A stretch of 64,000 nt of DNA from Alopecurus myosuroides (Eukaryota; Streptophyta; Magnoliopsida; Poales; Poaceae): the NCBI GenBank assembly GCA_028641055.1, contig CM054060.1, positions 166,498,416-166,562,415 of the forward strand, read 5' to 3'. Both the position numbers and the translations under genes were made by a program. The notes beneath the pieces are model-generated. The model ran no database searches, was not told the origin of the DNA, and was given only the letters and a program-made list of their open reading frames with translations. Positions 9,479 to 21,228 of this stretch are shown here, one piece after another; within the stretch, counting starts at the first letter, position 1; every line of letters starts with the position of its first letter.

Positions 9479-11779
9479 ATGGATCTAAACCCAGAACTGC
9501 TGGACTGGAATGTCCGGGGGTTGAATGACCCGGAGAAGAGGGATGTTGTGAGGGTGTTTGTAGAGTCGCTCAAGGTTAACCTTGTTTTCCTATAGGAGAC
9601 TAAGGTGGATGTGATGGGTCGTTACTTTGTCTTGCAATGCCTAGGCCCCACTTTTGATGGGTATGCTTTCTTGCCATCGTAGGAAACTAGGGGTGGTATT
9701 TTGCTTGCTTGGGACTCCTCGATCTTGGAGGTCACCAGCATCGTCATCGACAGGTTCTCAATCACAGGAGAAGTGAAAACAGAGAATAATAACACTTGGC
9801 GGATCACTGTGGTGTATGGACCGCAGACCATGGAGCTAAAGATCGAATTCCTGGAGACTCCTACTGCACGACACCTTCTCAGCCCGGGACCCTGGATGGT
9901 AGTTGGGGATTTCAACATGATTCTCAATTCTTCGGAGAAGAACGATCACATTCTCAATCGTAGGGTGATGGATAAATTCAGGGACTTTGTGAACGCGCAC
10001 GAACTGAAGGATGTGTACTTGCATAGGTGGAGATATACGTGGAGCAACCAGAGGGCGATGCCGACGATGTCTAGGATCGACAGGGTGCTGATAACCGTCG
10101 ATTGGGACCTGACCAACCCCGACTGCGCTCTCCAAGCCCTCTCATCCTCTATATCAGACCATGCCCCTCTCCACCTCACGTTGAACGCAGGTTTCCGGCC
10201 AAAGAAACGTTTCAAGTTTGAGGTATTCTGGACGAAACTGGAGGGGTTTGATGAGGCCATTAGAGATGGTTGGGTTTGCAATCCAGACATTGTGGACCCT
10301 TTCAAAAGGCTCGATGCCTTGTTTAAGACACTTGGTGGAGCACTTGCAATATTGGGCACAAATGAAGGTTGGGAACATCAAGGTCAAGATCGCGGTGGCC
10401 ACCAATGTGATACACCGTCTCGACGTCGCACATGAGGGTAGAAACCTCAGCCTTGGGGAATTGTGGCTCCGGGGAATGCTGAAACAGACGTTGCTGAGCC
10501 TCTCTTCTCTTGAGCGCATGATGGCACGACAAAGGTCTCGGACACGATGGTTAAAGGAGGGGGATTCCTGCTCCAAGCTGTTCTACTCGGTGGCGAACGG
10601 ACGGAGAACCAGGAGCTTCATACCGGCGTTGAAGGTTGGCGAGTCACTCATTAACGATCATCAGGGCAAGGAACTGGCGTTCTACAATGCTTACAACGGA
10701 CTCATTGGAGAAGCTCAGTGTCGTGAGCACACGATCGATCTTGAGGGGCTGGACATTTCCGTGGCAAACCTGGAGGAACTCATCACCGAAGATGAGGTGT
10801 GGGGGTCATCAAAGAGATGCTAGTGGACCGTGCTCCTTGGCCAGACGGCTTCATTGGGCCGTTCTACCAAAAGGACTGGCCCGTTATCAACGGAGACATC
10901 ATGGCGGGCCTGATCAAGCTCTCAGTGGGTGATGGCCACGGGTTCAGTAAACTGAACAAAGCGCTCATAACCCTAATTCCAAAAAAAACAGGAGGCTCAT
11001 GAAATTGGGGATTTCAGGTCGATTAGCTTGGTGCATAGTTTCTCGAAACTTTTCTCCAAGATTGTGGCTAACATGATTAGGACGAGAATTCAGGAGTTGG
11101 TGAGCTCAAATCAATCAGCGTTCATCAGTGGTCGTAACCTGCATGAAAACTTCCTCCTTGTCAGACAGGTTGCAAGGAAGATTTACTCGAGGAGAGTTTC
11201 TAGGGCGCTGATCAAGATTGATGTGGCATGTGCGTTTGATTCCCTTTCATGGCTGTTTCTTTTATAGGTTCTTCGGAGAATGGGTTTTGGAGTTTTATTG
11301 CTGAGATGGATCGCGATCTTGCTGCAGACTGCCAGGACGAAGGTCATTCTCAATGGCAATCCAGGAGCTAAAATTGTGCATGCGCGCGGACTCAGACAGG
11401 GAGATCCGAGCTCCTCTCTGATTTTGATCGTGGTTATGGAAGTTCTGATAGCTCTCATCTCGAAGGCGGTCACTGGCAACTTGTTCACTCCGCTGCCGGG
11501 GATTTTGGCCATGCAGCGCATTTCTATCTACGATGATGACCTTGTACTCTTTGTGCGGCCGTTGAAGATGGACCTGATCATGGTGCACGAGCTGCTACGT
11601 CTATTTGGCGGGGCGTCAGGACTGCATGCCAACTACGCGAAGACGGCAGTCACACTGATCAAAGGTACGGAGGAAGAGGAAACGAGGGTGAGGAGAATTC
11701 TACGGTGCAAAATTGCCACCTTCCCGATTAAGTACTTGGGGCTGCAACTCGCATTATGGCCGCTGACTAAGGCGGAGTG
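9479..11779 (+). pseudogene. LINE ORF2 N-terminal part (endonuclease and RT), broken
   Basis: ORF2 begins at the ATG at 9479. The APE-type endonuclease follows: LLDWNVRGLND, then a TAG in place of the usual Gln before ETKVD (about 9594), GPWMVVGDFNMI, a YTWSNQR-like motif, IDRVLI and SDHAPL at about 10160. A frameshift near 10370 moves to the segment up to 10823. RT motifs include NQSAFISGR, ALIKIDVACAFDSLSW, GLRQGDPSS and a changed catalytic box (YDDD in place of YADD) near 11530. Domain order and spacing are normal for an L1-type ORF2. The coding sequence stops at 11779 where the CRM-like element is inserted. Confidence 0.85.
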
Positions 11780-12735
11780 TGATATGGGGTGGCCCAATCT
11801 TCTCAATGAGCTTCTCTCTCTTTTTGTCGATTTTCTGATAATTGGATAACTAGTGCTACACTGATACCTCTCACTCAGCTGGCCCCTGTTGCCAGATGCA
11901 ACAACAATCAAGCTCTTTGGATATTCTCAACTACTCACTCTTGCGCAAGTAATCAAAGATCACAAGTGGTCCTGTATCCCCCTATTCCGATGTGGAATAA
12001 CAAGATATCACGCAACTTTGCAGGGTAAACTTCAAGTAGTATGCTTAGCAGCAATACACACTAGAGGCTAGGGTTTGTATTTTGGTTTAAACTTGTTCTA
12101 CCTAAACCACACGTAGGTGGTGGACATATATAGGTGGAGGGTGCGGCCACAAGGGGCTCCTTGCGCAAGTCCCCTCCTCCTACTAGGACTAGGACTCCTA
12201 CTAGGACTAGGAGTCCAACTATGACTCAAAGAGAGATACAAACCGATCCACTGTTAAGGGATTCGGCCAATTATGGTATACAAAACATGCCTATTAGGAA
12301 TAGGATTTTCTATGGCGCATTTGACTTGGTGGAGGCGCCTATCCCCTTGTCTTGAAGAATAACAATTGTTTTATTGACATAACAATTGTTGTTTATTTGT
12401 TTTCTCCATCTTGAACACTTGTTTTCACCATGGCACCATTGTTTTCACCATCTTCTAACATTGTTTTCACCATGGCTCCTTTGTTTTCACCACTTTTATA
12501 ATCGTCTTATAGCTCCTCTTGATTGTTCTCCTCCATCATGTTTGTGTTATCAATAAACCTAATCATACATAAATGCATAGACTTAGGTAGTATAAAATTC
12601 TCATAATCATAAATAGCATAATCAATGAGGATTGAATTCACCTGTTGTTCTAGTAGCTTGGTCCTTGATCTTGTCATTGGTCCAAGTCTCACTTCATCTT
12701 GTTTAAGTGGAAATGTACTAGGGATGTCCTCATCA
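11780..12735 (-). repeat. 3' LTR of the CRM-like element
   Basis: It is 956 bp, equal in length to its partner at 18567-19522. About 30 single-base differences were counted by eye (3.1%). It contains a small in-frame tandem motif (ttgttttcaccat, four near-copies, about 12420-12492) and, at 12507-12735, the C-terminal end of the integrase frame. Confidence 0.95.
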
Positions 12736-13732
12736 TCCTCCCCCCCTTGAAAAGCCTTGATGTCCACATCAAGATTCTCTCCATGATATGGTGTCAAATC
12801 CAAAACATTGAAGGAATTACTCACTCCAAACTCATCAATTGGAAGATCTATCTTCTAAGCATTGTCATTTATTTTTGCAATCACTTTGTAAGGACGAGCA
12901 CCTCGAGGCATAATTTTGATTTCCTTAGCTTAGGGAACCTATCCTTCCGAAAGTGTACCCATACCAAATATCCCTCTTGAAAAATAACCTCCTTTCTCTT
13001 TTTATTTCTCCTTTGAGCAACATCCTTCCCTTTCTTCTCTATGGCATCCATTGTTTTCTCATGTATCTTCTTCACAAAGTCAGCCCTTTTGGATGCATCC
13101 ATGTTAATTCTCTCTTGAATAGGAAGTGGTAATAAATTAAGTGGTGTAGTAGGCCGAAATCCATAAACCACCTCAAAAGGACATAGTTGAGTAGTTGAAT
13201 GCACGGCTCTATTATAGGCAAACTCCACATGTGGCAAACAATCTTCCCACTCCTTCAAATTCTTCTTGATCATAGTTCTCAACAATGTGGACAAGGTTCT
13301 ATTCACCACCTCGGTTTGTCCATCTGTTTGAGGGTGACATGTTGTAGAAAACAACAATTTGGTTCCAAGCTTCCCCCATAATGTCTTCCAAAAGTAACTC
13401 ATGAATTTCACATCTCTATCCGAAACAATTGTCCTTGGTACTCCATGTAGTATTACTATCTCCTTGAAAAAGAGTGTAGCAATGTGGGAAGCATCATCAC
13501 TTTTGTGGCAATCAATGAAGTGTGACATCTTGGAGAATCTATCCACCACCACAAAAATTGAGTCATGTCCCCTCTTTGTCCTTGGCAAGCCTAACACAAA
13601 ATCCATGCTTATATCTTCCCATGGTGTAGTTGGTGTTGGCAATGGAGTATATAATCCGTGGGGCTTCAGTTTGGAGTTGGCTTTATTGCATGTAATACAC
13701 CTTTGCACAAATCTATAGACATCTCTCCTCAT
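12507..13732 (-). pseudogene. CRM-like integrase, with tail running into the 3' LTR
   Basis: The zinc-finger cysteines (CITCNKA) open this segment; the paired histidines ([13 protein letters not shown]) sit in the preceding frame at about 13790, so a one-base shift lies near 13735. Catalytic D,D,E are visible in [21 protein letters not shown] and [14 protein letters not shown]-terminal GPF-like region ([19 protein letters not shown]) follows, then a stop/frameshift near 12880. The frame resumes as NVLDLTPYHGENLD and crosses the polypurine tract into the LTR, ending after GPMTRSRTKLLEQQVN and an acidic tail. In CRM elements this C-terminal extension is thought to direct integration. The breaks make this copy inactive. 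Confidence 0.85.
12736..12748 (-). other. Polypurine tract of the CRM-like element
   Basis: Read on the minus strand this is aaggggggagga-like (seven G in a row) immediately before the 3' LTR. It is the expected primer site for plus-strand DNA synthesis. It also lies inside the extended integrase reading frame. Confidence 0.8.
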
Positions 13733-15503
13733 ATGTGCCCAATAAAAAATTCAGCCAACATAACCAATGTTTTCTCTCGTCCAAAGTGACCCATCAATCC
13801 ACCACTATGAGATTCCTGTAATAACATCAAACGCAAAGAACACTCGGGAATACATAGTTCGTTAGCTCTAAACAAAAATCCATCATGTATATGATATTTA
13901 TCCCAAGCCTTCACATTAGAACATTTACTATAGGGTGTAGAAAATTCTTTATCTTGAGCATATAGTGGCTTTAATTCTTCTAAACCCGAAACTTGCACAT
14001 CCAATTTAGTGAGTAGCATATTTTTCCTAGACAAAGCATCAGATACCACATTATCTAATCCTTTCTTGTGTTTAATAATGTATGGGAAAGATTCAATAAA
14101 TTCTACCCATTTAGCATGTCTCTTATTAAGATTGGATTGATTCTTTAAAAATTTCAATGCCTCATGATCAGAATGTATAATAAATTCCGTTGGCCACAAA
14201 TAATGTTTCCAAACCTCAAGTACTCTAACAAGTGCATACAATTCTTTATCATAGACAGAATAATTCAATTGTGCTCCATGTAATTTTTCAGAAAAATAAG
14301 CAATTGGTTTCTTATCTTGCATTAACACTCCTCCAATACCTATGCCACTAGCATCACATTCAATCTCAAATTGTTTATTAAAATTAGGTAGCATCAATAA
14401 TGGAGCCGAAATCAACTTATTTTTCAAAGTATCAAAAGCAATATCTTGAGCAACCCCCCACTCGAAATTTACACCTTTCTTAGTCAAATCATTTAAAGGG
14501 GCAGCAATAGTACTAAAATCTTTCACAAATCTTCTATAAAATCCAGCTAGTCCATTAAAACTTCTTACTTGACTCACATTCATGGGAATTGGCCAATTTT
14601 TAATTGCTTCAATTTTAGATTCATCCACTTCTATCCCATGCTTAGAGACAACATGACCAAGAAATATGACCTTATCTTTGCAAAAAGTGCACTTCTCTAG
14701 ATTTCCATACAATTTATTTTCTCTTAGCACATGCAAGACTTGTCTAATATGATCAACATGTTCATGTTCATTGTGGCTAATATGAGAATATCATCAAAGT
14801 AAACAACCACAAATTTGCCAATAAAATCTCTTAAAACATGGTTCATTAATCTCATGAAAGTACTAGGTGCATTAGTTAATCCAAAAGGCATTACTAACCA
14901 CTCATATAAACCAAATTTTGTTTTAAAGGCTGTTTTCCACTCATCCCCTTCTTTCATTCTTATTTGATGATAACCACTACGCAAATCAATTTTAGAGAAA
15001 ATAGCACTACCACTTAATTCATCTAACATGTCTTCCAAACATGGTATAGGATGACGATAACGAATAGTGATATTGTTAATTGCTCTACAATCTACACACA
15101 TGCGCCAAGTACCATCTTTTTTAGGAACTAAAATAACAGGAACAGCACAAGGAGATAAGCTTATTCGAATGTAACCTTTATCAAGAAGATCTTGTACTTG
15201 TTTCTGAATTTCCTTTGTCTCTTGGGGATTTGTCCTATAGGGAGCTCGGTTTGGTAACGAAGATCCAGGAATTAAATCAATTTGATGCTCAATCCCTCTC
15301 AATGGTGGTAATCCCGAGGGCACTTCTTCTGGAAAAACATCATCAAATTCCTGCAAAACATTAGAAACACCAATAGAAAGAGGAGTCATGTCATTAGAAA
15401 CTAAAATTCCCCCCTTGTGCATGAGCACTATAGGTAGTAGGCTAGGATCATCCTCAAACTCTCTCAAATCCTCTTTGGTGGCTAACATTGTCAAGAGGCT
15501 CAC
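13729..15503 (-). pseudogene. CRM-like reverse transcriptase and RNase H, frameshifted
   Basis: RT occupies 14724-15503: [61 protein letters not shown] and the catalytic YFDDIL. Just after YFDDIL a frameshift (about 14740-14775) moves to 13729-14736. That segment carries the RT connection ([15 protein letters not shown]) and RNase H ([50 protein letters not shown]). The frame also differs from gag-protease upstream. All catalytic boxes are still readable, but the protein cannot be made from one frame. Confidence 0.9.
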
Positions 15504-17272
15504 CCCTTACTTTTTCCACTCGGCCTAGGTTTGTTTTCACCCATGGAAGTAGTGTTTTCACTCATATTTTCCCTCTCACTCTCCTTCTCAAGATTCACTT
15601 CCACTTTTTGTCTTGATTCATTCACTATTTGTTGGGGTGTCATAGGCCTCAATATGATATCCTTATTGTTCCAATTCAATTGATAAGTGTTTGCTCTCCC
15701 ATTGCGTATCACTTTTCTATCAAATTGCCATGGCCTTCCAAGTAAGAGATGGCAAACCGACATGGGAACCACATCACACTCAATTGTATCCTTGTATGGT
15801 CCAATTTGGAACTCCACTCTCACAATTTGGCATACTCTTATTTCCTCCTTCTCATTGAGCCATTGAATATAATATGGATGTGGGTGTGGAATATATCTCA
15901 ACCTTAGCTTTGCACATAAATCCTTGCTTGCTAAATTTTTGCAACTTCCTCCATCAATGATCACCTTGCAAGCCATATTAGGACTAACAATTGCCTTTGT
16001 TTGAAACAAATTGCATCTTTGTCTCTCATCATTCCTAGGAACAATACTCAATGCTTTGGTGCAAACAATAGTTGGATAATTTGTAGCATAGGCATCAATA
16101 GGACCATCATCATCATCATCATATGCATCCTCCTCATTGGGATCAACATCATCTCCAGTCTCATACTCATCATTAGCATTGAGAAACATAACTTTCTTGT
16201 TTGGGCAATCCCTCTTAAAATGACCTTTTCCTCCACAAGTATGGCATGTCATATATCTATTCCTTGGAGGAGGTGTAGCACCACTAGAACCCGAAGTAGA
16301 TGGTGTTGATTTCTTGGAATTGGAAGTATTGGTCTCTGGTTTGGTACTAGAATTCCCACGGGTTGTAGTACTTGGAGGTGTAGGTGATGGAAAATTTGAT
16401 TTTTGTGATGGAAAACTCCTCCTTGCACTCACATGCAGCTCCTCATTCAACCTCTTTTCAGCCTACCTTGATTGATGCAATAATTCACTCATATTGGCAT
16501 AAGGAACATGCCTCACAATGCTTCTAATTTTGAATTGCAATCCACTCAAGAATCTTTGCATTGTTTGTTCAGGTGCTTCTCTAATCCGAGCCCTTTGTAT
16601 GATTAATTCCATCTCTTTGTAATATGCATCAACTGTCTTGGATCCTTGCTTCAATTGTTGTAATTTGTCATAGAGAGTTCTAATATAATTCTTGGGAACA
16701 AATCTCTCTCTTAGCAATTGTTTCATCTCTCTCCATGTGTTCACCTCTTCCTCTTCATTTTCTTCTCTCAATCTTGTAATGACATCCCACCACAAGAGAG
16801 CATAGCCATCAAATGAAGAAGATGCAAGTTTCACTTTCCTCTCCCCGGGGTACTCATGGAGTCTCTATAGTTTCTCAATTTTTAGCTCCCACATCAAGTA
16901 CTCTTCCACATCTTCAGAATCACAAGCAAGACTAGGGATAGAGAATTTTGGTTTTCCCAAGCCATCATCCTCTCTATTATTTTCCAATGATACTCTTCTT
17001 GCCAATCCTCCACGTCCTCCATTAAAATTTCCTCTCTCATCATCAATTGGAGCAATATCTTGAGGTCTTTGTTGTAGTTGTTCCACTAGATTTGCAATTG
17101 TAGTCACTTGTTGTGTCAATGTCCTCAAAGTGTCTTTAATCTCATTGACAGATTCTTGAGATGCACAACCATCTATCCTCAAATCAAGAGTAGTCATCTC
17201 CTTTCTCAAATCTTCATCAGTCTTATCAACTTCTTTAGTAATCCTTTGATAAAAATTACTAAGGAAACACAC
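15500..17272 (-). pseudogene. CRM-like gag and protease, two in-frame stops
   Basis: Reading down from the ATG at 17272 comes an N-terminal coiled-coil-like stretch (KEVDKTDEDLRKEMTTLDL). A stop follows at about 16865, then the capsid core (FDGYALLWWDVITR, LKQGSKTVDAYYKEMELI), a second in-frame stop at about 16463, and a Ser/Pro/Thr-rich linker. One CCHC knuckle (CHTCGGKGHFKRDC) follows, then a very acidic run (about 16090-16160), and an aspartic protease with VIIDGGSCKNLAS as the active-site box. All three pieces share one frame. Gag would form the particle and the protease would cut the polyprotein. Confidence 0.85.
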
Positions 17273-18553
17273 TCACACTTGGAGACAATTGTGGCTTAGT
17301 AAATATATATTAGAGATTTTGCAAGCACTAGAAAGACACTAGCAAATACTCAATGAAACAGGCACAAGATTGCTCAATTTGTCTACAAAAATTCCAATAT
17401 GAAATAGCTTCCACTAGTGATAAGTAGCACGGCCTCTTTTGGTTTTTTTTTCTTTCTTTCTATTTTTTTTAATACTTTTTCCTTTTTCTCTACTTTTTTG
17501 ATTTTTTCAATGGCCTTTGAATCAACTAGGAGCAATAAAGTAGATGGAAAATAAAGAGTGGACAGAAATTTGATCAAGTTGAGCAGCCTGTTAGAGCAAT
17601 AAAACAGCTAGTCTTTGGGTTTTTGGAACCTAAATGTGGCTGTAGAATGGCTGTAGCTAGGGCTTATCAAAGATCAGACGAGAACCTAGAGATAAACAGG
17701 AGTAAAACAAAAAAAATTCTAAGAAAAGTTGGTGAAGAATCGACTCACGGCAGGAATTTTGACTCACGGCAGAGAAAAGTGGTCACGGCAGGCGTACGGC
17801 AGCGTGCTGTGGGCTCACGGCAGAGCGCGATGGTGTGGTGGTGTGTTGCGGTACAGGTGCGGGTGGGCTTTTTGTAAGCGCGCGCAAGGGCAATCCGACT
17901 GCGGCGGGGAGTGGTGCGGTGCGGCAGCAAGTTGGCGTGTTTCCGTGCCTGCGGCAGCGAATCCGGACCCAGCTAGGAGACCGACTGCGGCTGGGGTGTT
18001 ACACGCGCTGGTAAGCGTATATGGGCACCGTGGGGGTGTGCGGTAAGCGGGGGAACGGTGCGGCAGGGATAGCAACGGCAGCAGCGAAATAACCAGAATC
18101 CGTGCCGTGGCAGGAATCCGATATTGAGTGGAAAAGTGGTTGCGGTAGGAATTTTTTTTGTTGCGATTGATATAGGATTGCAATCCGATGATGGTTAGAA
18201 CACTAAGCACAAATAGAACCCCACTTTTTCCGCAACAAAGACAGCTCGAAAAACTAGATCACCTTGAGAACAAGATGTAGGTCTAGACTTTCCCGAGAGA
18301 AATAACACACGGCAGCACTATATTTTTGTGAGATTTTTTTTTGATATGTAGGAAACAAAAGATAGCTAGATGAACCCTAACCCTAAAAGATGAAAATCTA
18401 AAAACAGAAAAACAAAAAGCAGCAACTATGTAGATGCAAATTGGTGTTGATCTAGGCTCTGGCAAAACTAACCCTAATATTTTTGGCTTTTTCTGGATAG
18501 GAATAAAAACAACTAAAAGTAAAGATAACTTGCTCACCGAGGCAACCTGAGAA
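17273..18553 (-). other. 5' leader of the CRM-like element
   Basis: This is non-coding DNA between the primer binding site and gag. It holds a cluster of the motif cacggcag or close variants (about 17745-17825, with more near 18057 and 18308), here given in plus-strand orientation. Packaging or promoter function is possible but not shown. Confidence 0.6.
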
Positions 18554-18563
18554 TCTGATACCA
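18554..18563 (-). other. Primer binding site (initiator tRNA-Met type) of the CRM-like element
   Basis: On the minus strand, tggtatcaga follows the 5' LTR after a three-base spacer. It matches the first ten bases expected for the complement of plant initiator tRNA-Met. Confidence 0.85.
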
Positions 18564-18566
18564 AGA

Positions 18567-19522
18567 TGATATGGCGTGGCCCAATCTTCTCAATGAGCTT
18601 CTCTCTCTTTTTATGGATTTTCTGATAATTGGATAATTAGTGCTACACTGAGACCTCTCACTCAGCTGACCCCTGTTGCCAGATGCAACAACAATCAAGC
18701 TCTTTGGATATTCTCAACTACCCACTCTTGCACAAGTAATCAAAGATAACAAGTGGTCCTGTATCCCCCTATTCCTAGATGGAATAACAAGATATCACGC
18801 AACTTTGCGGGGTAAACTTCAAGTAGTATGCTTAGCAGCAATACACACTAGAGGCTAGGGTTTGTATTTTGGTTTAAACTTGTTCTACCTAAACCACACG
18901 CAGGTGGTGGACATATATAGGTGGAGGGTGCGGCCACAAGGGGCTCCTTGCGCAAGTCCCCTCCTCCTACTAGGACTAGGACTCCTACTAGGACTAGGAG
19001 TCCAACTATGACTCAAAGAGAGATACAAACCGATCCACCATTAAGGGATTCGGCCAATTATGGTATACAAACCATACCTATTAGGAATAGGATTTTCTAT
19101 GGCGCATTTGACTTGGTGGAGGCGCCTATCCCCTTGTCTTGAAGAATAACAATTGTTTTATTGACATAACAATTGTTATTTATTTGTTTTCTCCATCTTG
19201 AACACTTGTTTTCACCATGGCACCATTGTTTTCACCATCTTCTAACATTGTTTTCACCATGGCTCCTTTGTTTTCACCACTTGTATAATAATCTTCTGGC
19301 TCCTCTTGATTGTTCTCCTCCATCATGTTTGTGTTATCAATAAACCTAATCATACATAAATGCATAGACTTAGATAGTATAAAATTCTCATAATCATAAA
19401 TAACATAATCAATGAGGATTAAATTCACATGTTGTTCTAGTAGCTTGGTCCTTGATCTTGTCATTGGTCCAAGTCTCACTTCATCTTGTTTAAGTGGCAA
19501 AGTACTAGGGATGTCCTCATCA
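18567..19522 (-). repeat. 5' LTR of the CRM-like element
   Basis: It is 956 bp and pairs with 11780-12735. It also contains a copy of the integrase tail codons (GPMTRSRTK), with an added in-frame GENxGAMVKT repeat. The open frame that crosses from here into LINE sequence on the right is accidental. Confidence 0.95.
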
Positions 19523-19527
19523 GAGTG

Positions 19528-20800
19528 GCAGCCTATTCTCAACCAAGCGGTCAATTTCTTGCCTGCCTGGCAGCGTGGTCTGATCGACAGAGCGGGCAGG
19601 CTGGTCCTCATGAAGATGGTGATCGTGGCCAAACCATTCCACCACATGCTGGTCACGGAGGCGCCAATCTGGATGACAAAAAAAATCGAGAAGTGGATGT
19701 GTGCGTTCTTTTGGAAAGGGAAGGAGAAAATTAACGGGGGGGGGGGACTGTTTGGTTGCCTGGGACAGGATTTGTCAGCCTCAAAAGTTCAGTGGCCTGG
19801 GGGTTAAGAACCACGCACTTCAGAACCTTGCCCTACGCATCAGATGGGAATGGCTTAGGTGCACGGATGCAACTAGGCCCTGGCATGGTTTGCTGATGCT
19901 GGAGGACAAAAAGGCCACGGCAGCGTTCCAAAGTTTAACAAGGTTCACAGTGGGAGACGACACAAGGTTATTCTTTTGGAAGGATCGGTGGATTCATGGG
20001 CGTGCAGTGGCGGATTTGGCGCCGTAGGTTCTGAAGCGAGTCAGTAAGCGGAGACAGAACGCACGCACAGTTGCGGAGGGGCTGCAGGACAACCGGTGGA
20101 TTGCTGACATCACTTTCTTTGGAGACATGCAGATACACACGCAGTGCGTACGCTTGTGGGTTGCTATCTCGACAGTACACATGAACATCTCTGTCCCGGA
20201 CGAGCTGCACTGGCCATGGACCTCCTTGGGGTGTACTTGGCCAAGTCTGCGTATGAGCTTATGTGCCATGGGAGAACTAGGTTCGCTGCTGCCACCTGCA
20301 TTTGGAGATCGCTAACACCGCCTAAATGCAAAATGTTCCTCTAGCTCGCGGTGCAGCATCGGGTGTGGACGGCGGACAGGAGAACAAGGCATGGTCTGCA
20401 GGACAGCACCTCACCTTACTATACATGCCTGCAAGAGGAACACACCATCGAACACGTCCCGTTCAGTGTGTGGTGGCCCGAGAGGTGTGGTTCCGTTGTT
20501 TACAAGGAGGTGGTCTTCACCTCGTTGCGCCAGAAGCAACAAATATGTTGGAGCACTGGTGGCTCGAGAGCAGGAGACAGGTCCAGAAGAAGAACAGGAG
20601 GGCATTCGATACCGTGGTGGCAGCGGGGTGTTTGGCGCTATGGAAACAACGCAATGCCCGAGCATTCAACAACACTAGCAAACAGCTTGGGGTTTTAGTA
20701 CTTGTAACTAAGATCCTGGACGAGGACAAACTTTGGATTAGGACTAGAGGTTTAGGTGTTGGAGTGCAATCTATCGCGAGAGAGTGAGTTAGTGCAGTGT
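19528..20800 (+). pseudogene. LINE ORF2 C-terminal part, right of the nested insertion
   Basis: It resumes the ORF2 of 9479-11779: WQPILNQAVNFLPAWQRGLIDRAGRLVLMK, here only in part, is the post-RT thumb, followed by FHHMLVTEAPIW and an FFWKGKEK box near 19715. It then shifts frame at a run of G near 19740. The region LALRIRWEWLR, DTRLFFWKDRWIHGRAVADLAP and a decayed zf-RVT (about 20340-20460) follow in mixed frames. Multiple frameshifts and stops are present. The LINE 3' UTR occupies about 20790-20908. Confidence 0.8.
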
Positions 20801-20927
20801 GGTGTGTGGTGTTCTGACAGACTTGTATGCAGGGAGTTGTTAGTATCTTGTACTGACATTCTCTACCTTCTATAAAAATTAGGTACGCATAAGCGTACAC
20901 TCTAAAAAGAAGTTACACATGCATGAG

Positions 20928-21228
20928 CGGATCACCAAATTGACCAAGAGCTGCCTAGCGCGGGCCGAGAGCTTTCTAGAGTGAGCAGAGACTGTTTTGA
21001 GTAGACTCTCTCATTTGTCGGCTACATTGAAGACCACCCCTTTTCCGCATCCTCATGGCGAGGTTGATGTTGGTGCCACGGAGGACGCGGCGGGCAGCTC
21101 TATGGTTGTTTCTCTTCTCGTGGTGAGAATAGTTTGGCGTCGTTGTCTGTTTTTTCCTCTAGTTTGGCTGCCAATGAGGTCAAGCCTAGTGACACAGTTG
21201 TGGCTCCAGTGTTGCAGATCATGGCTTA
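20928..21228. other. Short unassigned stretch
   Basis: It lies between the right target copy of the LINE and repeat block A. No gene, LTR terminus or structured repeat was recognised. Confidence 0.4.

Larger units (their letters stand above)
11780..19522 (-). mobile_element. CRM-type chromovirus (Ty3/gypsy) LTR retrotransposon
   Basis: A complete 7743-bp element on the minus strand. It has 956-bp LTRs (11780-12735 and 18567-19522) that start TGAT and end ATCA, a 5-bp target duplication gagtg (11775-11779 and 19523-19527), an iMet-type primer binding site at 18554-18563 and a polypurine tract at 12736-12748. Gene order is gag, protease, RT, RNase H, integrase, which is gypsy order. RT and integrase wording ([31 protein letters not shown]) and a polyprotein tail that runs over the polypurine tract into the 3' LTR (GPMTRSRTK) are typical of the CRM clade. 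The clade assignment is by pattern memory. Several stops and frameshifts make it non-autonomous now. Confidence 0.9.
6636..20908 (+). mobile_element. Nearly full-length LINE, split by an LTR retrotransposon
   Basis: Left part 6636-11779 and right part 19528-20908 are one LINE interrupted by the element at 11780-19522. Codons for Lys-Ala-Glu-Trp-Gln-Pro-Ile resume exactly across the gap. Imperfect target copies lie outside: gaagttccacatgcatcag at 6617-6635 and gaagttacacatgcatgag at 20909-20927 (17 of 19 identical). Removing the insert leaves about 6.5 kb, a normal full-length plant LINE with ORF1 and ORF2. Many stops and frameshifts plus the decayed target copies indicate an old insertion. 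The 3' end (ctataaaaattaggtacgcataag, written here only in part as aggtacgcataagcg) resembles other grass LINE tails. Confidence 0.85.

Noticed and set aside
18370..18392. Telomere-like ccctaaccctaaa
   Set aside because: There are only two units, inside the leader of the CRM-like element. It is not an interstitial telomere array.
19180..19656. 158-codon minus-strand frame
   Set aside because: It crosses the boundary between the CRM-like LTR and LINE DNA. Only the GPMTRSRTK part is meaningful.
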